This document shows, piece after piece, positions 32,586-44,990 of a stretch of 64,000 nucleotides of DNA. The stretch covers positions 31,844,645 to 31,908,644 of the forward strand of contig NC_074720.1 of assembly GCF_947242115.1 (NCBI RefSeq). The letters are read 5' to 3'. Below the pieces are notes generated by a model. That model saw only the letters and a list, made by a program, of their open reading frames with translations. It was not told where the DNA came from and searched no databases. Both the position numbers and the translations under genes were made by a program. Positions within the stretch are counted from its first letter, which is position 1; each line of letters opens with the position of its first letter. The stretch comes from Biomphalaria glabrata (Eukaryota > Mollusca > Gastropoda > Planorbidae).

Positions 32586-33659
32586 TGACTTTATTTTTTT
32601 GTCTGTTCAATTTTTTAAAAAGGCATCCCAAACAGATAATTCATATTCTATTCTTTAAATACTTCATTCTAATAAATGTTTTATTTAATTTAAATTCGAA
32701 ATCAAAATATCTATTTACTTTACGTGAGACTGTGTGTTCATGGTATCTTTCAGACTGAACTCGAAATAAATGTAACTGGACCTTATACATGAAATGTCCA
32801 AGTACTCAAAATACAACTTCAGAAAAAAATTATTAATAATTTACGATCTTGAAAATTTTATTCAACACCACGTATTATAACAGAGAAACCTTAAAAACAA
32901 GTAAAATTTATTTGTCTGACTAGAAGCTTTACCAAGATAATATTGAGTCAGAGTCCACATTTTATGCAAAATTTATCAACTTACTTTCAAGTTAAGCTTT
33001 GGTTAAACAATTTTCCAGATGTGGTCACCAGATGTGGTCACTGCTCAAATTTTGCATGCTTTATAGATAGTTATTTCAAGAGATGTAAGTTGGCGGCTAC
33101 GTACGCAATTAGCTCGCAGGTGTAACCAATCGTTATCGTCGTCTTGAACAGAGACCTGTCTAGCGTTAAGACAACAATTGGAGCAGTAAGGACCAGAGTT
33201 CAAGCCTACTATAAGATTGGCGTTGAGCAAAAAAGTCTTAGCCTTTAGTAATCTATCTCTTGGTTTCAAAGTATAGGCTGTTCTTCATGAACGTAGCCAT
33301 GATATGTTTTTTTTGGGTGGATGGGAGTCCTTCAAACACACACAAAATTATATAAATAGATAAATAAAAGCGTGGAGAAAATAAGTCAACGTAATCTCTG
33401 TTGCCCCTTTTTTGGCTGATATTATCAGTATTTGCAGTAAAATTCAATGTATTGTCTAAGATACTACCAAGGTAGTAAAAAAATTTGCAATATTTCTTAA
33501 ATATCATTTTCCTTTTTTTCCATACGAAAATCGATTATAATTTCTTTGGTTTTCTTGGTCTAGTCAAGTCTAGTGGAAAGACATAAAACACCCCACCTTG
33601 ACCAGCGAAGAAGTTTAGAGGAACGGTGTCCTTGATAGAGTCCGGTGCCAAGCATTATT

Positions 33660-34215
33660 TCCTGTATTTGATACTAAAAAATGCATATTCTGAGGTATCT
33701 GCATTGCAATATCCCACTACTCTTTTATTGAAAAATTAGTTGAATCAAAGAGTAGGGTTTAACTTTGAAACTCACTGAATGAATTTTCAACTCAAAACCA
33801 CATCATGAAGTCTGATAACTAAAGTTTGCTTCATTTTTTTAAAAATTGAAGAATAGGTTTTAACCTCAAAATCCCCTACAGGAGGGTTTAAACTCAAAAC
33901 CCTGTGGAGGAGGGTTCTAAACTCACCCCCCCCCTTTTTAGCTACATTCATGAAATTAGGTGACTGTAAATTTCTTTATTTTTTTAATATTGAAGGTGGA
34001 GTTTTCACCTCAAAACCCCTTTAGGGGGTTAAACTCAATTCCCATCGGAGATGGGTTTGAAACTCAAAAGCCCTTAGAACTATGCGCTCATGGTAACTTA
34101 TGTTAGTTTTTTTTTTATTGTTGTTTTTATTATAGAGTAGTGTTCTAGCCTCAAATCCCCTGAAGGGAGGTTTTGGAATCAAACCCCCCTGGGGGAAGGG
34201 GGTTAAACTCAAAAC
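33660..34215 (-). mobile_element. Diverged relative of the 1.6-kb TIR element, minus
   Basis: Reverse complement shares gatacctcagaatatgcatt with copies 1 and 2 and has the same ttttgag/ccccta module array (for example cctcaaaacccctttagggg on the plus strand). Ends and target duplication are not visible; the copy is truncated, older or a related subfamily. Confidence 0.55.
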
Positions 34216-34352
34216 AGTTAAAGAGGGTGTCGTGTTGCCAGCACAATTACCAACCGCCTTTACTTGTTCCTAATGTCAGGTACCCATTAGAGTTAGGTGA
34301 ACTGAGGGCCATCATAAAATTCCCGAAATTCAAAATCTCAGTCTTGAAGGAA
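34216..34352 (-). mobile_element. SINE-1 fragment, minus
   Basis: Contains gttaaagagggtgtcgtgtt, aaccgcctttactt, gtcaggtacccattagagtt and aatctcagtcttga. Both ends are lost. Confidence 0.65.
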
Positions 34353-34714
34353 ACTCTGTTTGAAAGTCTTGTTTGTGACATGAAAACTATACTCAAGGGA
34401 ATACTAGGACACGTGAAAGGGGCGATCAACACAGTTTGATAAAAGGATTTATAAGAGTTGCTTAAACTAAAGTTTTTGCATTTTCGCGGATCTATGTGCT
34501 CTGTTCCATTTCATGAACTGTTTTGGAGTATGAAGTATTTATCGTGATGTGACTGGTCTTTGGCCAGTGTATTATTTTGCATGAATACAAATGTTCAAAC
34601 TTAATTTTATGTAGGAGTCTAAGACAAAATGATTTCTCATTGTTTGAGTATATTTTGGTAAGTCTTGATGTACTTTGGTGGATGCTCACAAGTGCAATAC
34701 TTATCGTATTGTGT

Positions 34715-34862
34715 GGCATTTTACGACTCTAGAGACGGTGTTTTCACTTTGCAAATTCTTGTGTGACTAAAGAGGCAAATACACAGCTGCGTTCACAGGT
34801 TGGGCATCTGTAATCACCTGGCGCGGTTGCACGTTCACCCTTATTTTGCTACTGTTGTGATT
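34715..34862 (+). repeat. Dispersed repeat pair, member 2
   Basis: Direct-orientation match to 16100-16262 (ttcttgtgtgactaaagagg, cagctgcgttcacaggttgg). From 34863 to 35869 I see only a CA/C tract near 35190-35215 and A+T-rich sequence with no supported gene. Confidence 0.6.
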
Positions 34863-35869
34863 AACATCTGCAATCAGGGACATGCTCGTATTATTTTACT
34901 CTATTTCTATCAATAAATGTTGTCTGCCGAAGCACGACTTTCTCAGTGTATTCTAGACACTTATTGCTCAAAATAAAATGGTTTGTATAAAATGTGTATA
35001 ACACACGGGTAAAGCTAATGCCGTTTTAACAATAAGTGAATTATTCGTTTGTTTTGATGTGATGATACTGTCAAAGTTTGGTAAGTCTACAAGCCAAGCA
35101 AGAAACAAAAGAGCACAAACAAAGAAAATACTAGATACAATTTTAAATTGATGGGTTAATATTTCAGTTACTTTTTCTTTATTAAGAACTCCCACCCCCC
35201 CCCACACACACACACAATAAACGAAAAATGAACATAAAGTTTGCAATGATATGAAATCTATCTGTTGTTAGCAGAAATCAATCCAGAACGTGATAATAGT
35301 TTGTATTAAAAGGAAGTTGTGTTTGTAAAGCCTGACAGTACAGAAATGTAAACAAAGTGAACGCTAAATTCCTTACAAACGAAATATACCATCTTTTTTT
35401 AAGTCTGCCTAAGAACACATAATCACACAGTCTTATGTAGATTTCTATTTCATCATTCGGTTTGTTTACCAACAACATTTTTATCAAAATCTGTACTAAT
35501 TGTTAGTGATTCAAGTATTGTATAGGGGTCATTTGTGTATGGGGAAAAACATGCAACTAATCCATGGCAATAAACGATTTAAGGCTCTTTATCAAGCTTA
35601 GCGTCTCACATTACTTGGTAAGCTTGAACTAATAATCTTCATTTACCAGTGTTTATAATGATGAGATAAATGCATTGGGATTAGCTGTGGTCAGAACAAT
35701 GTCGCCCACACATCAGTTCTCTTCTCTCCACGCTGCTGATGTATATAAAACAAAAACAGCAGCGGCGTCAGCAGCGTCGCAGGCTCTGCCAGGGTGAAGT
35801 ACTGAGTGCTGCAAACTGCCTAAAGGTCTCTAGCTTCTCATTTTTTTACTCACAATTGACTACCGAATC

Positions 35870-36050
35870 TTTTTCCATGAATGGGTAGAGCTGCAAGGCA
35901 GTAAAGTAATTCTGTACGTAGTAAAGAATGAATAAAATGCATAGACGAATTTATTTTCTAATACAAACTATCAAATTTCACTTATTATCAGCTTTCCTAC
36001 CCAAACTTGGCCCCGCGAATTCTGTTTCGCAATATTTAAGTCCGGCCCTG
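35870..36050 (-). mobile_element. hAT-like end fragment, minus
   Basis: Inverted relative of the left 150 bp of the 55.6 kb element: tacccaaacttggccccgcg, gacgaatttattttctaata and the end ccggccctg, followed by CTATTTAG. That last octamer is the inverse of the CTAAATAG next to the 55.6 kb copy. A second degenerate end (tccggcgctgctatttag) lies 86 bases farther, at 36127. Confidence 0.65.
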
Positions 36051-36119
36051 CTATTTAGTGACGGGTGAATATACATGGTAGATTACTTGTTCTCTTTCCA
36101 TGACGTCTTGGTCACAATG

Positions 36120-36318
36120 GTTAAGTCCGGCGCTGCTATTTAGTGTTTCTAGAATGTTTTTTGTAAAATGTTTTACATGTTTCGGATGTTCCTTCAGAGT
36201 TGAAGATAGTTTACTTCCTAGTCCAAACCTCCCGCAGGACGACGGGGGATGGGAGCGGGCAGGGACCATCGACAAATCCAAACGACAAGCTAGCGCGCAA
36301 ACCGCACGACCATTATCA
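36120..36318 (-). mobile_element. SINE-2, minus, joined to hAT-like end
   Basis: Inverted SINE-2 with gcaaaccgcac, cctgcccgctcc (inverse) and ggatgttccttcagagttga. Its 3' tail runs through aaaatgttttacatg-type sequence directly into the tccggcgctg end described above. Confidence 0.75.
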
Positions 36319-36841
36319 ATCTTGGAGGAAAAAAAATCAATTATATTTCATTAATAAAACCTAAAATCACACTATAATTGTAATACTGTCCTGATGTCAG
36401 ATTATGTTCCTGATGATTGAAAATGGAGAATGCATGAGAAAAATATGGGATTGTTTCTCATAAGTCTAAAATTTAATGTGGTAAGAGCTACTGTAGTTAA
36501 ATAAGATCTAGACTTTAAAACATGTTTTTAATTATTTGAAAACACCAAACATCTATCTCAACCAGCTAGAAGAGCGTAGGCTTAAAACAATGTGTCGCAA
36601 ACTTTGAATACTGGCTTTATGCTCCAAAACTTTGGCACCTCCCCATTATCCAGGTAGTGGGCTTGTAAGCTCCACAGCCAAGCGTTTATTTTAAACTTCC
36701 AAAAGTCATTTCCCCTTGGTCTACACCGGTATACCTTTAATACGAAAAGCGCGAGTCAAATTTAGAGAGCGTGAAACGGGTTGATACTTAATTGTGAGTT
36801 ATATCCCGAGGCAGTTCAGTTGAGCATGGTTTCTTTACAAT

Positions 36842-37050
36842 AGTTCCCTTTCAGACCTTGTGGTCATCCGTTTAACGAGAGTGTCATGTAGCCAGCATCT
36901 TAACTTTTCCCCAACTAATGTAATGTCAGGTACCCCATTAGAACTGGGTGGAGTCAGGGGCGCCCAAAGATCCCGAAATTTAAAAATCCTCGTCTACACC
37001 AGGATTCGAACCCCGGACCAAGCGCTTTACCGCTCAGCCACCGCGCCTCC
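36842..37050 (-). mobile_element. SINE-1, internally deleted, minus
   Basis: Starts ttccctttcagaccttgtgg and ends with an intact-looking inverted head, accaggattcgaacccc and aagcgctttaccgctcagcc. The part between gtggtc and atccgtttaacgag is lost. From 37051 to 37660 nothing is recognised. Confidence 0.8.
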
Positions 37051-37660
37051 TTGTTTACAATAGGCTTGCTGAAAGATCATACTTGCGTATTGTAGGGTTC
37101 CTTGTTGTTTATGTCAAAAACGTCAATTGATCGATGGTAAATCAGTCTGAAGTAATTTGACCATCCCAACTTAAGCAAGTACACGCTTTATTCATAGTCT
37201 TCTTTCCAAAAGCTGTATTGCTCGATTTTTTTTCAGACGCCTATCACTAAAACAGTATGGGAGGTTTTACTTAAGAGTTGAAACGACCTCACTTAATGTA
37301 TACATTCATTTTTTTGAAACATTTGTAATGCTATCGATTTAACTTGATTAATGGACAAATATGGATTATAACTACAGCGAAAATAAAACAGTTTTTTGTC
37401 GTTTAAAAAAATATATTTGGCACCTTCTTTGTCAGCATTGTGAGAGGGGGAGGGGTGCCCACGGTTTGAGAAACGATTTACGAAAAATTAGACAAACAGA
37501 AAGAGAAGAACTTAACACTCTTCTGAACTAAAACAAACAACAATATAGATTGAAGATGACATTAGTATGATTAACACAGCGCATTATATCTTGCAAGGTG
37601 ATTGCATTTGGTGAAATGCTAGTTGAATTCTCTTGTATATTTTAAAATATCATAACTGTC

Positions 37661-38056
37661 AGGGGTGTAGCTAGGAATTTCCAATCATTTGGGGGTATGA
37701 GATAATTGACCTCTTTGGGGGCCCCTGCATTTAATATGTAATGTAAAAAAATATTGATTTGGAGGCTCTGAGGGATTTCTCCCCCCCCCCTCTCCCCTAC
37801 GCCACTGAAATATTTCTTTTATTAAACAGATAAGGTAACAGAATAAATAATTAGTGTATGTGAAAATGTTTGTTTGTTAAAAAATATTTTTCTCAGATTT
37901 GGATTTATTTTTTTAAAGTGAAAATTAAGAGAAAATCAATTTAGTATTGAACATTTTTAGGCCTATCTCTTCAGCGTGTGGGGCCCCACTGAGAGTGGTT
38001 ACCGGGACACGAACACACGATGCCCCCTTGTCCCGCCCCCTCACTACGCCCATGCT
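37661..38056. mobile_element. MITE-like remnants
   Basis: The left edge CAGGGGTGTAGCTAGG and the sequence CCCCTACGCCACTG near 37805 are imperfect inverted partners; a further cactacgcccatg end lies near 38050. No matching target duplication was found, so the limits are uncertain. Confidence 0.35.
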
Positions 38057-38184
38057 GCTTGTCATATGACAAATAACTGGCATCACATCTTCAGATGTGA
38101 AATACATTTCGCTTTTTGGCGATGAAGGTTGATGAATCAAGCTAGTTGGCGATAATCGATAATTTTATGGCTACTTGCCTTTAG

Positions 38185-38350
38185 CCCATCTAGTTTAAAG
38201 AGGAATTGTTGCCCTTGGCAAATCTAGTTGGAAGACGGACTGTTGTCATAAAGCACAGCTAGTTGGAAGAGGAATTATTATCTTTAACACTTCTAGTTAG
38301 AAAGGGGAATAATGCCCTTGACACATCTAGTTAGTAGAGGGATTGTTGCA
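38185..38350. repeat. Degenerate ~42-bp tandem repeat
   Basis: Four to five units of the form catctagttggaagaggaat followed by tgttgccctt, well diverged. No coding role is supported. Confidence 0.65.
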
Positions 38351-38559
38351 TAAAGAGTTTATATTTTAATAAGTGAAATATAGCTTTTAATGTCTTTCCG
38401 TTTGAATAGGAAATGTAGTGTTTATCGGCCTTACTTCCCCATGTACACCAAACAGACAAATTGTCCAACTGACCGATACCAATACAGTCCTTTAAAGCCT
38501 GAACAACTCAGATACTTCTTGTACAAAGCAACTCAGAACAGAACTTGTAAACCTTAGCA

Positions 38560-39060
38560 TTGACAGCAAGGAAACTGTTTTTTAATGGATTCCAGCACAC
38601 ACTGAGTAAGTAGGCAATGAAAGAGCAGACTTACTGGCCAAAGATGGAAGAATGAACAAACAATTAAAAATCCCTCTCTACCCTGGAGAAATGATGAAAA
38701 TAATAGAGTGTAGAATAAATGAGAGTTGGACCAGCTCACATCCCAATCACAAGAAAAAGGACGCCTATTACAAGCTATCTCGACATGACCAACGCATAAT
38801 TTTGCGACTCAGAACTGGACACAACAAAATGAACAACATATGTTGCGGAAGCTTAAAGTCGGAACTAGCGAAACCTGCCCTTTTGGAGCATCACCAGAGA
38901 ATGCTGACCATGTCCTTCAAATTTGCATAATATATCAAGAGGCCCGAACAGAACTCTGGCCCTAAAGCCTTCCTATTGAACAAAAACTGCCTGATTTGAA
39001 AACCACTGCGCGGTTCATTTCAGATATAGGATTACTAATCTGAACACTTCAAGTCTTTCC
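38560..39060 (+). mobile_element. LINE RNase H and C-terminus (family e)
   Basis: Plus strand: W-I-P-A-H-T, then V-G-N-E-R-A-D-L-L-A-K-D-G (RNase H motifs), then W-T-S-S-H-P-N-H-K-K-K-D-A-Y-Y-K-L, R-L-R-T-G-H-N, and N-A-D-H-V-L-Q-I-C. This order is typical of the C-terminal part of RNase H-bearing LINEs. Stops and a frame change mark a dead copy. The 3' end matches 46141-46262. Confidence 0.75.
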
Positions 39061-39337
39061 CTTGAAATCAGAAAAAGTGAAAGAAATCCTTACTTATATA
39101 ATTAGATACCCGTTATAAATCTGGTCTTCCTTACTTATTATTAGTTATGTATAATCTATTTTTTAATTTTTGTTTACTAAAAAAAAACGTAGCGTGTATT
39201 AATTAACATATTGAGATGAAGTCTTCATTTATTTTCTCCTTGTAGTATATCACTTGTTGTCTCTATAAGTAGTATAAGCCAATGGACTAATCATATCTAT
39301 TATATTTTTTTCATATATTTTTAATGCTTTTATATAG

Positions 39338-39685
39338 TGAAAAGGTGGTCAACGTAACAGAGGTGCCCCACGGAAACGCTTTAAAGACCAGCTTAGGCGT
39401 CAACTTTCCTTGGCTGACATAGAAGAGAGCACCTGGTTGCATGTGGCCTCAGAACGAGTCAACTGGAGGTCACTCATGTAGGCCGCGGGATACACATTTG
39501 AAACCCAAAGAAAATCTGATGCTGAGGACAAAGAGGACGGCGAAAAGAACATCTAAATCGACCACCTGCGGACAATGGTTATGCATGCCCTGGATATGTA
39601 GGTCACAGCTGGGGCTGCGCATCCACGGAAAATACTGCGATCCTCAATAATTTTCGGACTCGAAGACAGGCCTTATTATATAGTG
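39338..39685 (+). mobile_element. LINE 3' end with zinc-finger tail (family b), copy 2
   Basis: Collinear with 15.74-16.09 kb: ggtggtcaacgtaacagagg, L-A-D-I-E-E-S-T-W-L-H, then the finger region. Here the L-S-L-A-D-I-E frame is kept where copy 1 is shifted, but an in-frame TAG occurs about 65 bases later. A 19-residue stretch around the second Cys pair is partly deleted. Confidence 0.75.
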
Positions 39686-39948
39686 AATATTTCCTGCTTA
39701 AAACAAGCTTTGCGCAATATGGTCTAATCTCTTTTGTAAACCAGTTGGGTTTGGGGGGGGGGGGGGGGGAAGAATATTTTCGTTCAGCCTTTAGGCGCTC
39801 AACAAACACTACAGTGTGGGGATTCAATCTCTAACCTTCTGGTGAGGTAGCCAAAACCACAGCCAAGCAGTTTTCGCCCAAACATTTCACATTAATGTGA
39901 TAAAGTTTCGGGTTTCAATGCGAAGAATTGCACGGAAAGCGTTTCTTT

Positions 39949-40150
39949 ATTTACAAAGCTTATATCTACTCATTCTGTCTAGTACAAATTTCAAACACTT
40001 TATTTCTCCCACTTCCCGGTCACGGATCAAAATGAAAGTTTGTACAATTCTTCCTTTTCCCAAACAAAACAAAACAAAATAAAAATAAATTCCATTTATT
40101 AATAAAATAGTGGTAATTAATTAATTTTGCTTAAAATCTAAAAGGGAAAA
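39949..40150 (+). repeat. Dispersed repeat family R, copy 4 (short)
   Basis: acaaagcttatatctactca, one GTCT unit and cacggatcaaaatgaaagtt, ending in an A+T-rich region. Confidence 0.6.
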
Positions 40151-40214
40151 AAATCTTACAACATAGAGATATTGCTGTGAGAGTTTTTCCCCTTGGATAC
40201 ACTTTTTAAAGTGT

Positions 40215-40470
40215 TTTTTAGCGGTCCCCGAAAGGGGAAAAGACGCTATTAGTTTTGTGTGGCCTGACTGTCCGTCTGTCCGTCTGTCCATCTGTCCGTC
40301 TGTCCAGTTTAGATCTAAGAAACTAGAAGAGAAAAAAAAAATCGGACATCATAATATTTTAGATCAATATCAAGATTCTATATCTAGATCTAGACTTAGA
40401 TATAACTCTACTTCTAGACTTAGTATATATAGACTTCGAATAACTGAAAGTATAAAGAAAAGATTTCAAA
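40215..40470 (-). mobile_element. Helitron-like fragment
   Basis: Shares the module agcggtccccgaaaggggaa followed by a GTCC/GTCT tract and gaaactagaagag with the interior of the 16.35-17.6 kb element (agcggttcccgtaaggggaa). No terminus is seen. The (CTGT/CCGT)n tract is expanded here. Confidence 0.4.
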
Positions 40471-40492
40471 TATATTGTTAATTTCGATATTT

Positions 40493-40556
40493 GTTTCCGT
40501 AGTGTAGTGGTTATCACATCTGCACAAGGTCCCGTGTTCGAAACCAAGCTGAAACA
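40493..40556 (+). pseudogene. tRNA-Val-like pseudogene
   Basis: Acceptor strands GTTTCCG and the 3' side (tgaaac) still pair partly; the D-arm region tagtgtagtggttatcac and T-arm ggt-cccgtgttcgaaacc match metazoan tRNA-Val as I recall it. About nine bases are missing from the anticodon arm, so no anticodon remains. It may be a dead gene or the head of a SINE. From 40557 to 41708 no gene is supported. Confidence 0.6.
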
Positions 40557-41708
40557 TTAATACATTTTTTTAGTTAATAAATATTTCTATATTTTTGTGT
40601 GAGTCACATCCTGTAAAATAGATAGTGTTATAACCTTGCCAAGCACACCACCATCCAAGATAGTGCAGAATGAGTGACAAGACTGAGTTGGATGTTGACA
40701 AGAGAAGAGAACAATTTTTGACCAAGTCTAGAGCCGAGATGAAGATGCTGTGCTCAAGGCAGATGTCCTATGTGTCATGTCCTCTTGTAAATAAATACAT
40801 ATGTCTCGTTAAGTTGCCTCCCTTCAGTTATTACAATATGCATTTTTTAATGATTTTTTTTAAGTATATACTTTTTTTTACAGCCTAATATGTTCTATTC
40901 TCTACCAATGTCTCGATCTGTCCATCTGTCTGTAGGTGGACCACTTTGGGGGCCGATATGAGTTTGTGTGTCCACACAAATCGTCTTTGTAACCTTGTTT
41001 TTTTTTAATTTACGAAATAGCTTGGAGTCTGTCGAATTACATCGACTCAACATACGTTAGTAGTTCTCAACCTACGTAACTGGCACTATGGAAACAACAA
41101 AACCATCCCATGATCATCAAGTAGCATTACACATAACTTTTCTTTTACTTTTAAGTCCTCACTCGCTTATATTAGGTCATTAGGTTACACAATATGAGCC
41201 TCTAACTAATTTAAAGTAATAGATACCCACACACATACACTGGCTCTCTCAAAGTTCTGCACCCGTTTCCTGTAACTAATCCCATATGGCATACGTAGTG
41301 CTAGTGTCTATTCACTTCATGGCACCAATGGCGCCAAAGTCAACTCGCTCTCCGCTTCCCTTTATTCACTCATGCCCGGACTCGGGAATTCATAGGTCAA
41401 AATCTAAATATACCTTAAAATCTAAGTTCAGTTGAACGCTGGTCCCCTGTAGTCCTCCCAACTCACGACCCTGTTAGTTAAACTGCCTAGAATGGTTATG
41501 GACGCGACTTGCCTCTTGTTTAAGGTTAAAAGGACATAACCCAGTTTTTCTCATCTATTGAGATCTCATTTAACCCTACAATGAAATAGAATATAACTCA
41601 AAGAAAGACAACTTTGAAATTACATTGAGTACAAATTCCGTTATCTCCCTTCGTTTACCGTTTTTAACTTGATAAAAACGATCTTTCGAAACAAGACTCA
41701 GTCGAAAC

Positions 41709-42235
41709 ATTAAACTTAGAATAATAATAATAATAAAAATAATAATAATAATAACTATATCTGATTACGAAAGGAGGAGGATTCCAGCTACCCGTCTCCT
41801 CAACGTGGCGCCTCCGTGGAAACGTCTAGTAGTGGAACTAGATAGGCTAAGTAGGAGTAGCGAATACTAGCGAACCAGGCCCGGCCGGACTTCTCTGGGT
41901 GAGCTTTTTTTTTTCTCTCACTCGGAGTTGGGATGGAAAAAACTCCTGGGGCACAGTCCAAAAAGTCCGCCACACAGGGGGCCGACATCAGTTAGCCGTT
42001 AAGCTGGAGGGGTGGTCCTTACACGGAACAGTGGCGGTAACAGTATAGGAATATGAGATAATCTCCCGCAGTCAGCACTGTTCTCGGCCACTTGTAGCGA
42101 GTGGGGTCCAGGAACGGGGACTGTGCGCAGTGTACGCGGTACGATCCGTCTACCGCTGGGAGTCCTCAGACAGGACAGAGGTCTAGAGCCCCATGTCCTG
42201 GCCTGGTTGTCATGTCTACCAACTACCTATCATGT
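41709..42235 (-). mobile_element. Probable LINE 3' region with TAA-type tail (family f), minus
   Basis: An (AAT/TAA)n tract at 41709-41760 is followed by gtggcgcctccgtggaaacg, the inverse of the motif at 11.5 kb, then a 400-bp segment of raised G+C. On the minus strand this reads as 3' UTR ending in a TAA tail. No domain was recognised. Confidence 0.4.
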
Positions 42236-43737
42236 CTTATCTCCCCTCAAACAGGGATAGACTGACAAAAAGGTGAATTTTAATCGCCCAGATCTGCTGT
42301 TTAATCAACAAATCACAATTATTCCACAACCTTCATTAACATTGCCTATCCCACAATAAAAAAAAATTAAATAAAAAAAAAAATTAAAGATTAGATATCA
42401 ATGGACTATTGAAGTTATCTAAAACAAAAATACACAACAGGGGCACTGTACTTTATTGTCGCTCCTCCCCCCAATTTCCATAAGCATCATACTGTAATAG
42501 AGGCTTCTATATAGAATGTATTTAATATTACGAATACAATGCAAATAACATTGGAATGTGTTACCTGAAAATATATCTACAAGAATCATTAATAAATAAC
42601 TATTTCTTGCTACTAACACTAACCTACATATATAGCTATATGGATATGAAATATGTATAACCTTAAGATGGTATGTCTACAAATGTTGTAAGATAGTTAT
42701 TACTATTTTAAAAATTGTAGTTTACATTCGATCCACTGCTGTCCAATTCATTTTGTATGGTCAAGAACTAGTCACACCTATCACCACAATTTCAAAATGA
42801 GTTAATTTTTCTTCTGACATTAACAGTAGTAGAACAGCGACTAATACTTTGCTTTAAACTAATGACTTATTAGTAACTTTTATTCCACTTAAGTTATCTA
42901 TTATCGAAAGCAAATGTTGAAGGTCGTTAGGTGTGTAGATACTGCTTTTACAAACAAATGCTAAAGATGCTTCCTTAAATATATATATAAGTGACATGCT
43001 ATTTATAGGTATTCCGCCATGTATGTAAATCCCTATTAATCTGTACCAAGAAAACAGAGCTATTTTATTTTATTTTCTCCACTAAAGTTAATAGAGAAAA
43101 GAAACACTACGGAGATTCCCAGAATTACTTTGTTCTTGTTTGTCATTCATTTAAAGTGAAATCAGTAGTTTTTTTTAATTCATGCATCTAATAGTTAGTT
43201 TGTATGATAACAACACACATTCATTGAGACACGTGGTAATATTTAAAAAAGAAAGTAAAAAATGGTGGCTAGATACAGAGATACGTAAATAACAGCTCTT
43301 ATCTCCCAAGGTAATTTCCCCGGGAAAATACAACACACCGTGTTGGCCCAGTGTCACTACGTGTCCCATGAGAATCAGTAGGTTAAGGGAACTATACAAC
43401 AGTCGCATTAGAAAAGGTAGGCTTGCTGTCTTGATAGGAAATCCTTTCTGTTTTCAACATGTAAATAGTAAGGTTTATTTGTTGGTTTAGAAGTTTTATT
43501 TCTTTGTTTAAAGTCTAAGACTCTAGATCTAGACTCTGGAACAAGAAGGCATACAGATATAGATCTAGATTGTTTTTGTTTTTGCTGATGATATTTATAG
43601 CTTATGGTCTATGTTTACATCAACGTATTTAACATCACTTCCATAAAGATCCTCACCACAAACGTAACATGTTTAGGTAGGTTAAAACGATAGTTCAATT
43701 ATTTATTATAGGGACAGCATTTTGTTTTATTCATTTT
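42236..43737. other. 1.5 kb with no recognised feature
   Basis: A+T-rich, with frames at 42419-42619 and 43175-43408 (minus) that show no family pattern or convincing splice context. Confidence 0.4.
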
Positions 43738-44290
43738 TTTCAAAGCTTTTATATCCTCATTCTGTCTGTCTAGTAAAGAAAGAAGCTAAAGCATGTTTGA
43801 TTCCTCCATACCTATATACTCTAATAAAGTTAAAAAAGAGGCAAAGAAAAGAGGCCTAAGGCCCAAGGATTCCTATGACGATATAGCTAAAATTGAATAG
43901 CGCAAATTCTGAGGTATCCTATAAAAAAAAAAAACTTTGTACAATTATTCATTTAACCTGAAAAGTCTTGAATCAACAAAAAAAAAAATTAGCCAATTAA
44001 TTAATTAATTGTTCGTGATTAATTATTTTGTTCTTTGTTGAAATAAAGGGAAAAAGGATACTATGAGAAATATGGATGTATATATGGATTTAATCCCAGT
44101 ATTACTTTTATACACGTTTTTTCTCCCACATCCAATTCTCATATTAATTTTTAAGTATACATAATTATTCATAGTCGTTGAGAGCACACGAATCAATACA
44201 AAAATCAACCAATTAGTTTATCATTTACTCCTAATTAATTAATTCGGTTTTATCTATCAGAAAGGGAGCTAAGCCCTATAATTTTAAATC
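43738..44290 (+). repeat. Dispersed repeat family R, copy 5
   Basis: tcaaagcttttatatcctca, (GTCT)n, then A+T-rich modules, agatgtatatatggatttaa-like sequence and aattaattcggttttat near the end. Confidence 0.65.
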
Positions 44291-44530
44291 AATGGCAGTA
44301 ATTAGTGCTTATTTCCCTTAAATATGATATGTTTTTAAAGTATTCTTTTTTATCTATTGCTTGTTGGATGTTGCCTTTGTTGTTGTTTTTCCATAACTGT
44401 ACTGATACATTCGTTTTGGGCCTACTTTACGGACTTTGTTTTATCCACTTAAACCCACCGAAGAAGACATGAAGGGAAAACACCTTAGTGACTGGAAGCT
44501 GCCCAGCTTAAACCTAGACCAATCGTTATT

Positions 44531-44806
44531 TTTTTTTAGTTCCCCTTTCAGACCTAGTGGTCTATAGGGCAAATGATGTAAAGTTCATCTGATTCTGTGG
44601 CCTACGGTTAACGAGGGTGTCATGTGGCCAGCACAAAGACCAACCGCCTTTACTTTTCCCCAACTAATGTCAGGTACCCATTAGAGCTTGGTGGACTCAG
44701 AGGCGCCCAAGGATCCCGAAATAAAAATCCCAGTCTTCATCAGGATTCGAACCCTGGAACCCCGGTTCAGAAGCCAAGCGCTTTACCGCTCAGCCACCTC
44801 GCCTCT
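44531..44806 (-). mobile_element. SINE-1, full length, minus, with target duplication
   Basis: A complete inverted copy from gttcccctttcagacctagt to gctcagccacctcgcctc. It is flanked by CTAGACCAATCGTTAT at 44514-44529 and TCTAGACCAATCGTTAT ending at 44820, a target duplication of about 15 bases. A T run next to the left duplicate is the inverted poly(A) tail. This shows LINE-mediated insertion; the clean duplication suggests a fairly young copy. Confidence 0.92.
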
Positions 44807-44812
44807 AGACCA

Positions 44813-44990
44813 ATCGTTATAGTAGGCCTCAATACTGACCTGCGACGTCGCAACCTGTGGGCAGTAGAGCCACTACCTCGTACACATCTTTGACGTGGCA
44901 GGAAGTGTTCAGGACTTGTATTATGGTTGGTCTCAGCTCAAGGCATCCAGTAGGTTCCTGGAATCCCTTCCACTTTCGGCAACAATCTTG
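44813..44990 (+). repeat. Low-copy repeat matching 27.4 kb
   Basis: The order agaccaatcgttatag, actgacctgcga, tttgacgtggcagg resembles 27375-27450. SINE-1 inserted at its left edge. Class unknown. Confidence 0.4.

Noticed and set aside
40670-40888. Frame starting M-S-D-K-T-E-L-D-V-D-K-R-R
   Set aside because: The first 40 residues look protein-like, but no family or splice partner was recognised and the rest is A+T-rich; it could be a retro-fragment.
36842-44806. True tRNA genes at the ggattcgaacccc sites
   Set aside because: Each is the head of SINE-1 or SINE-2 with the common SINE body attached, and the heads lack paired acceptor stems.
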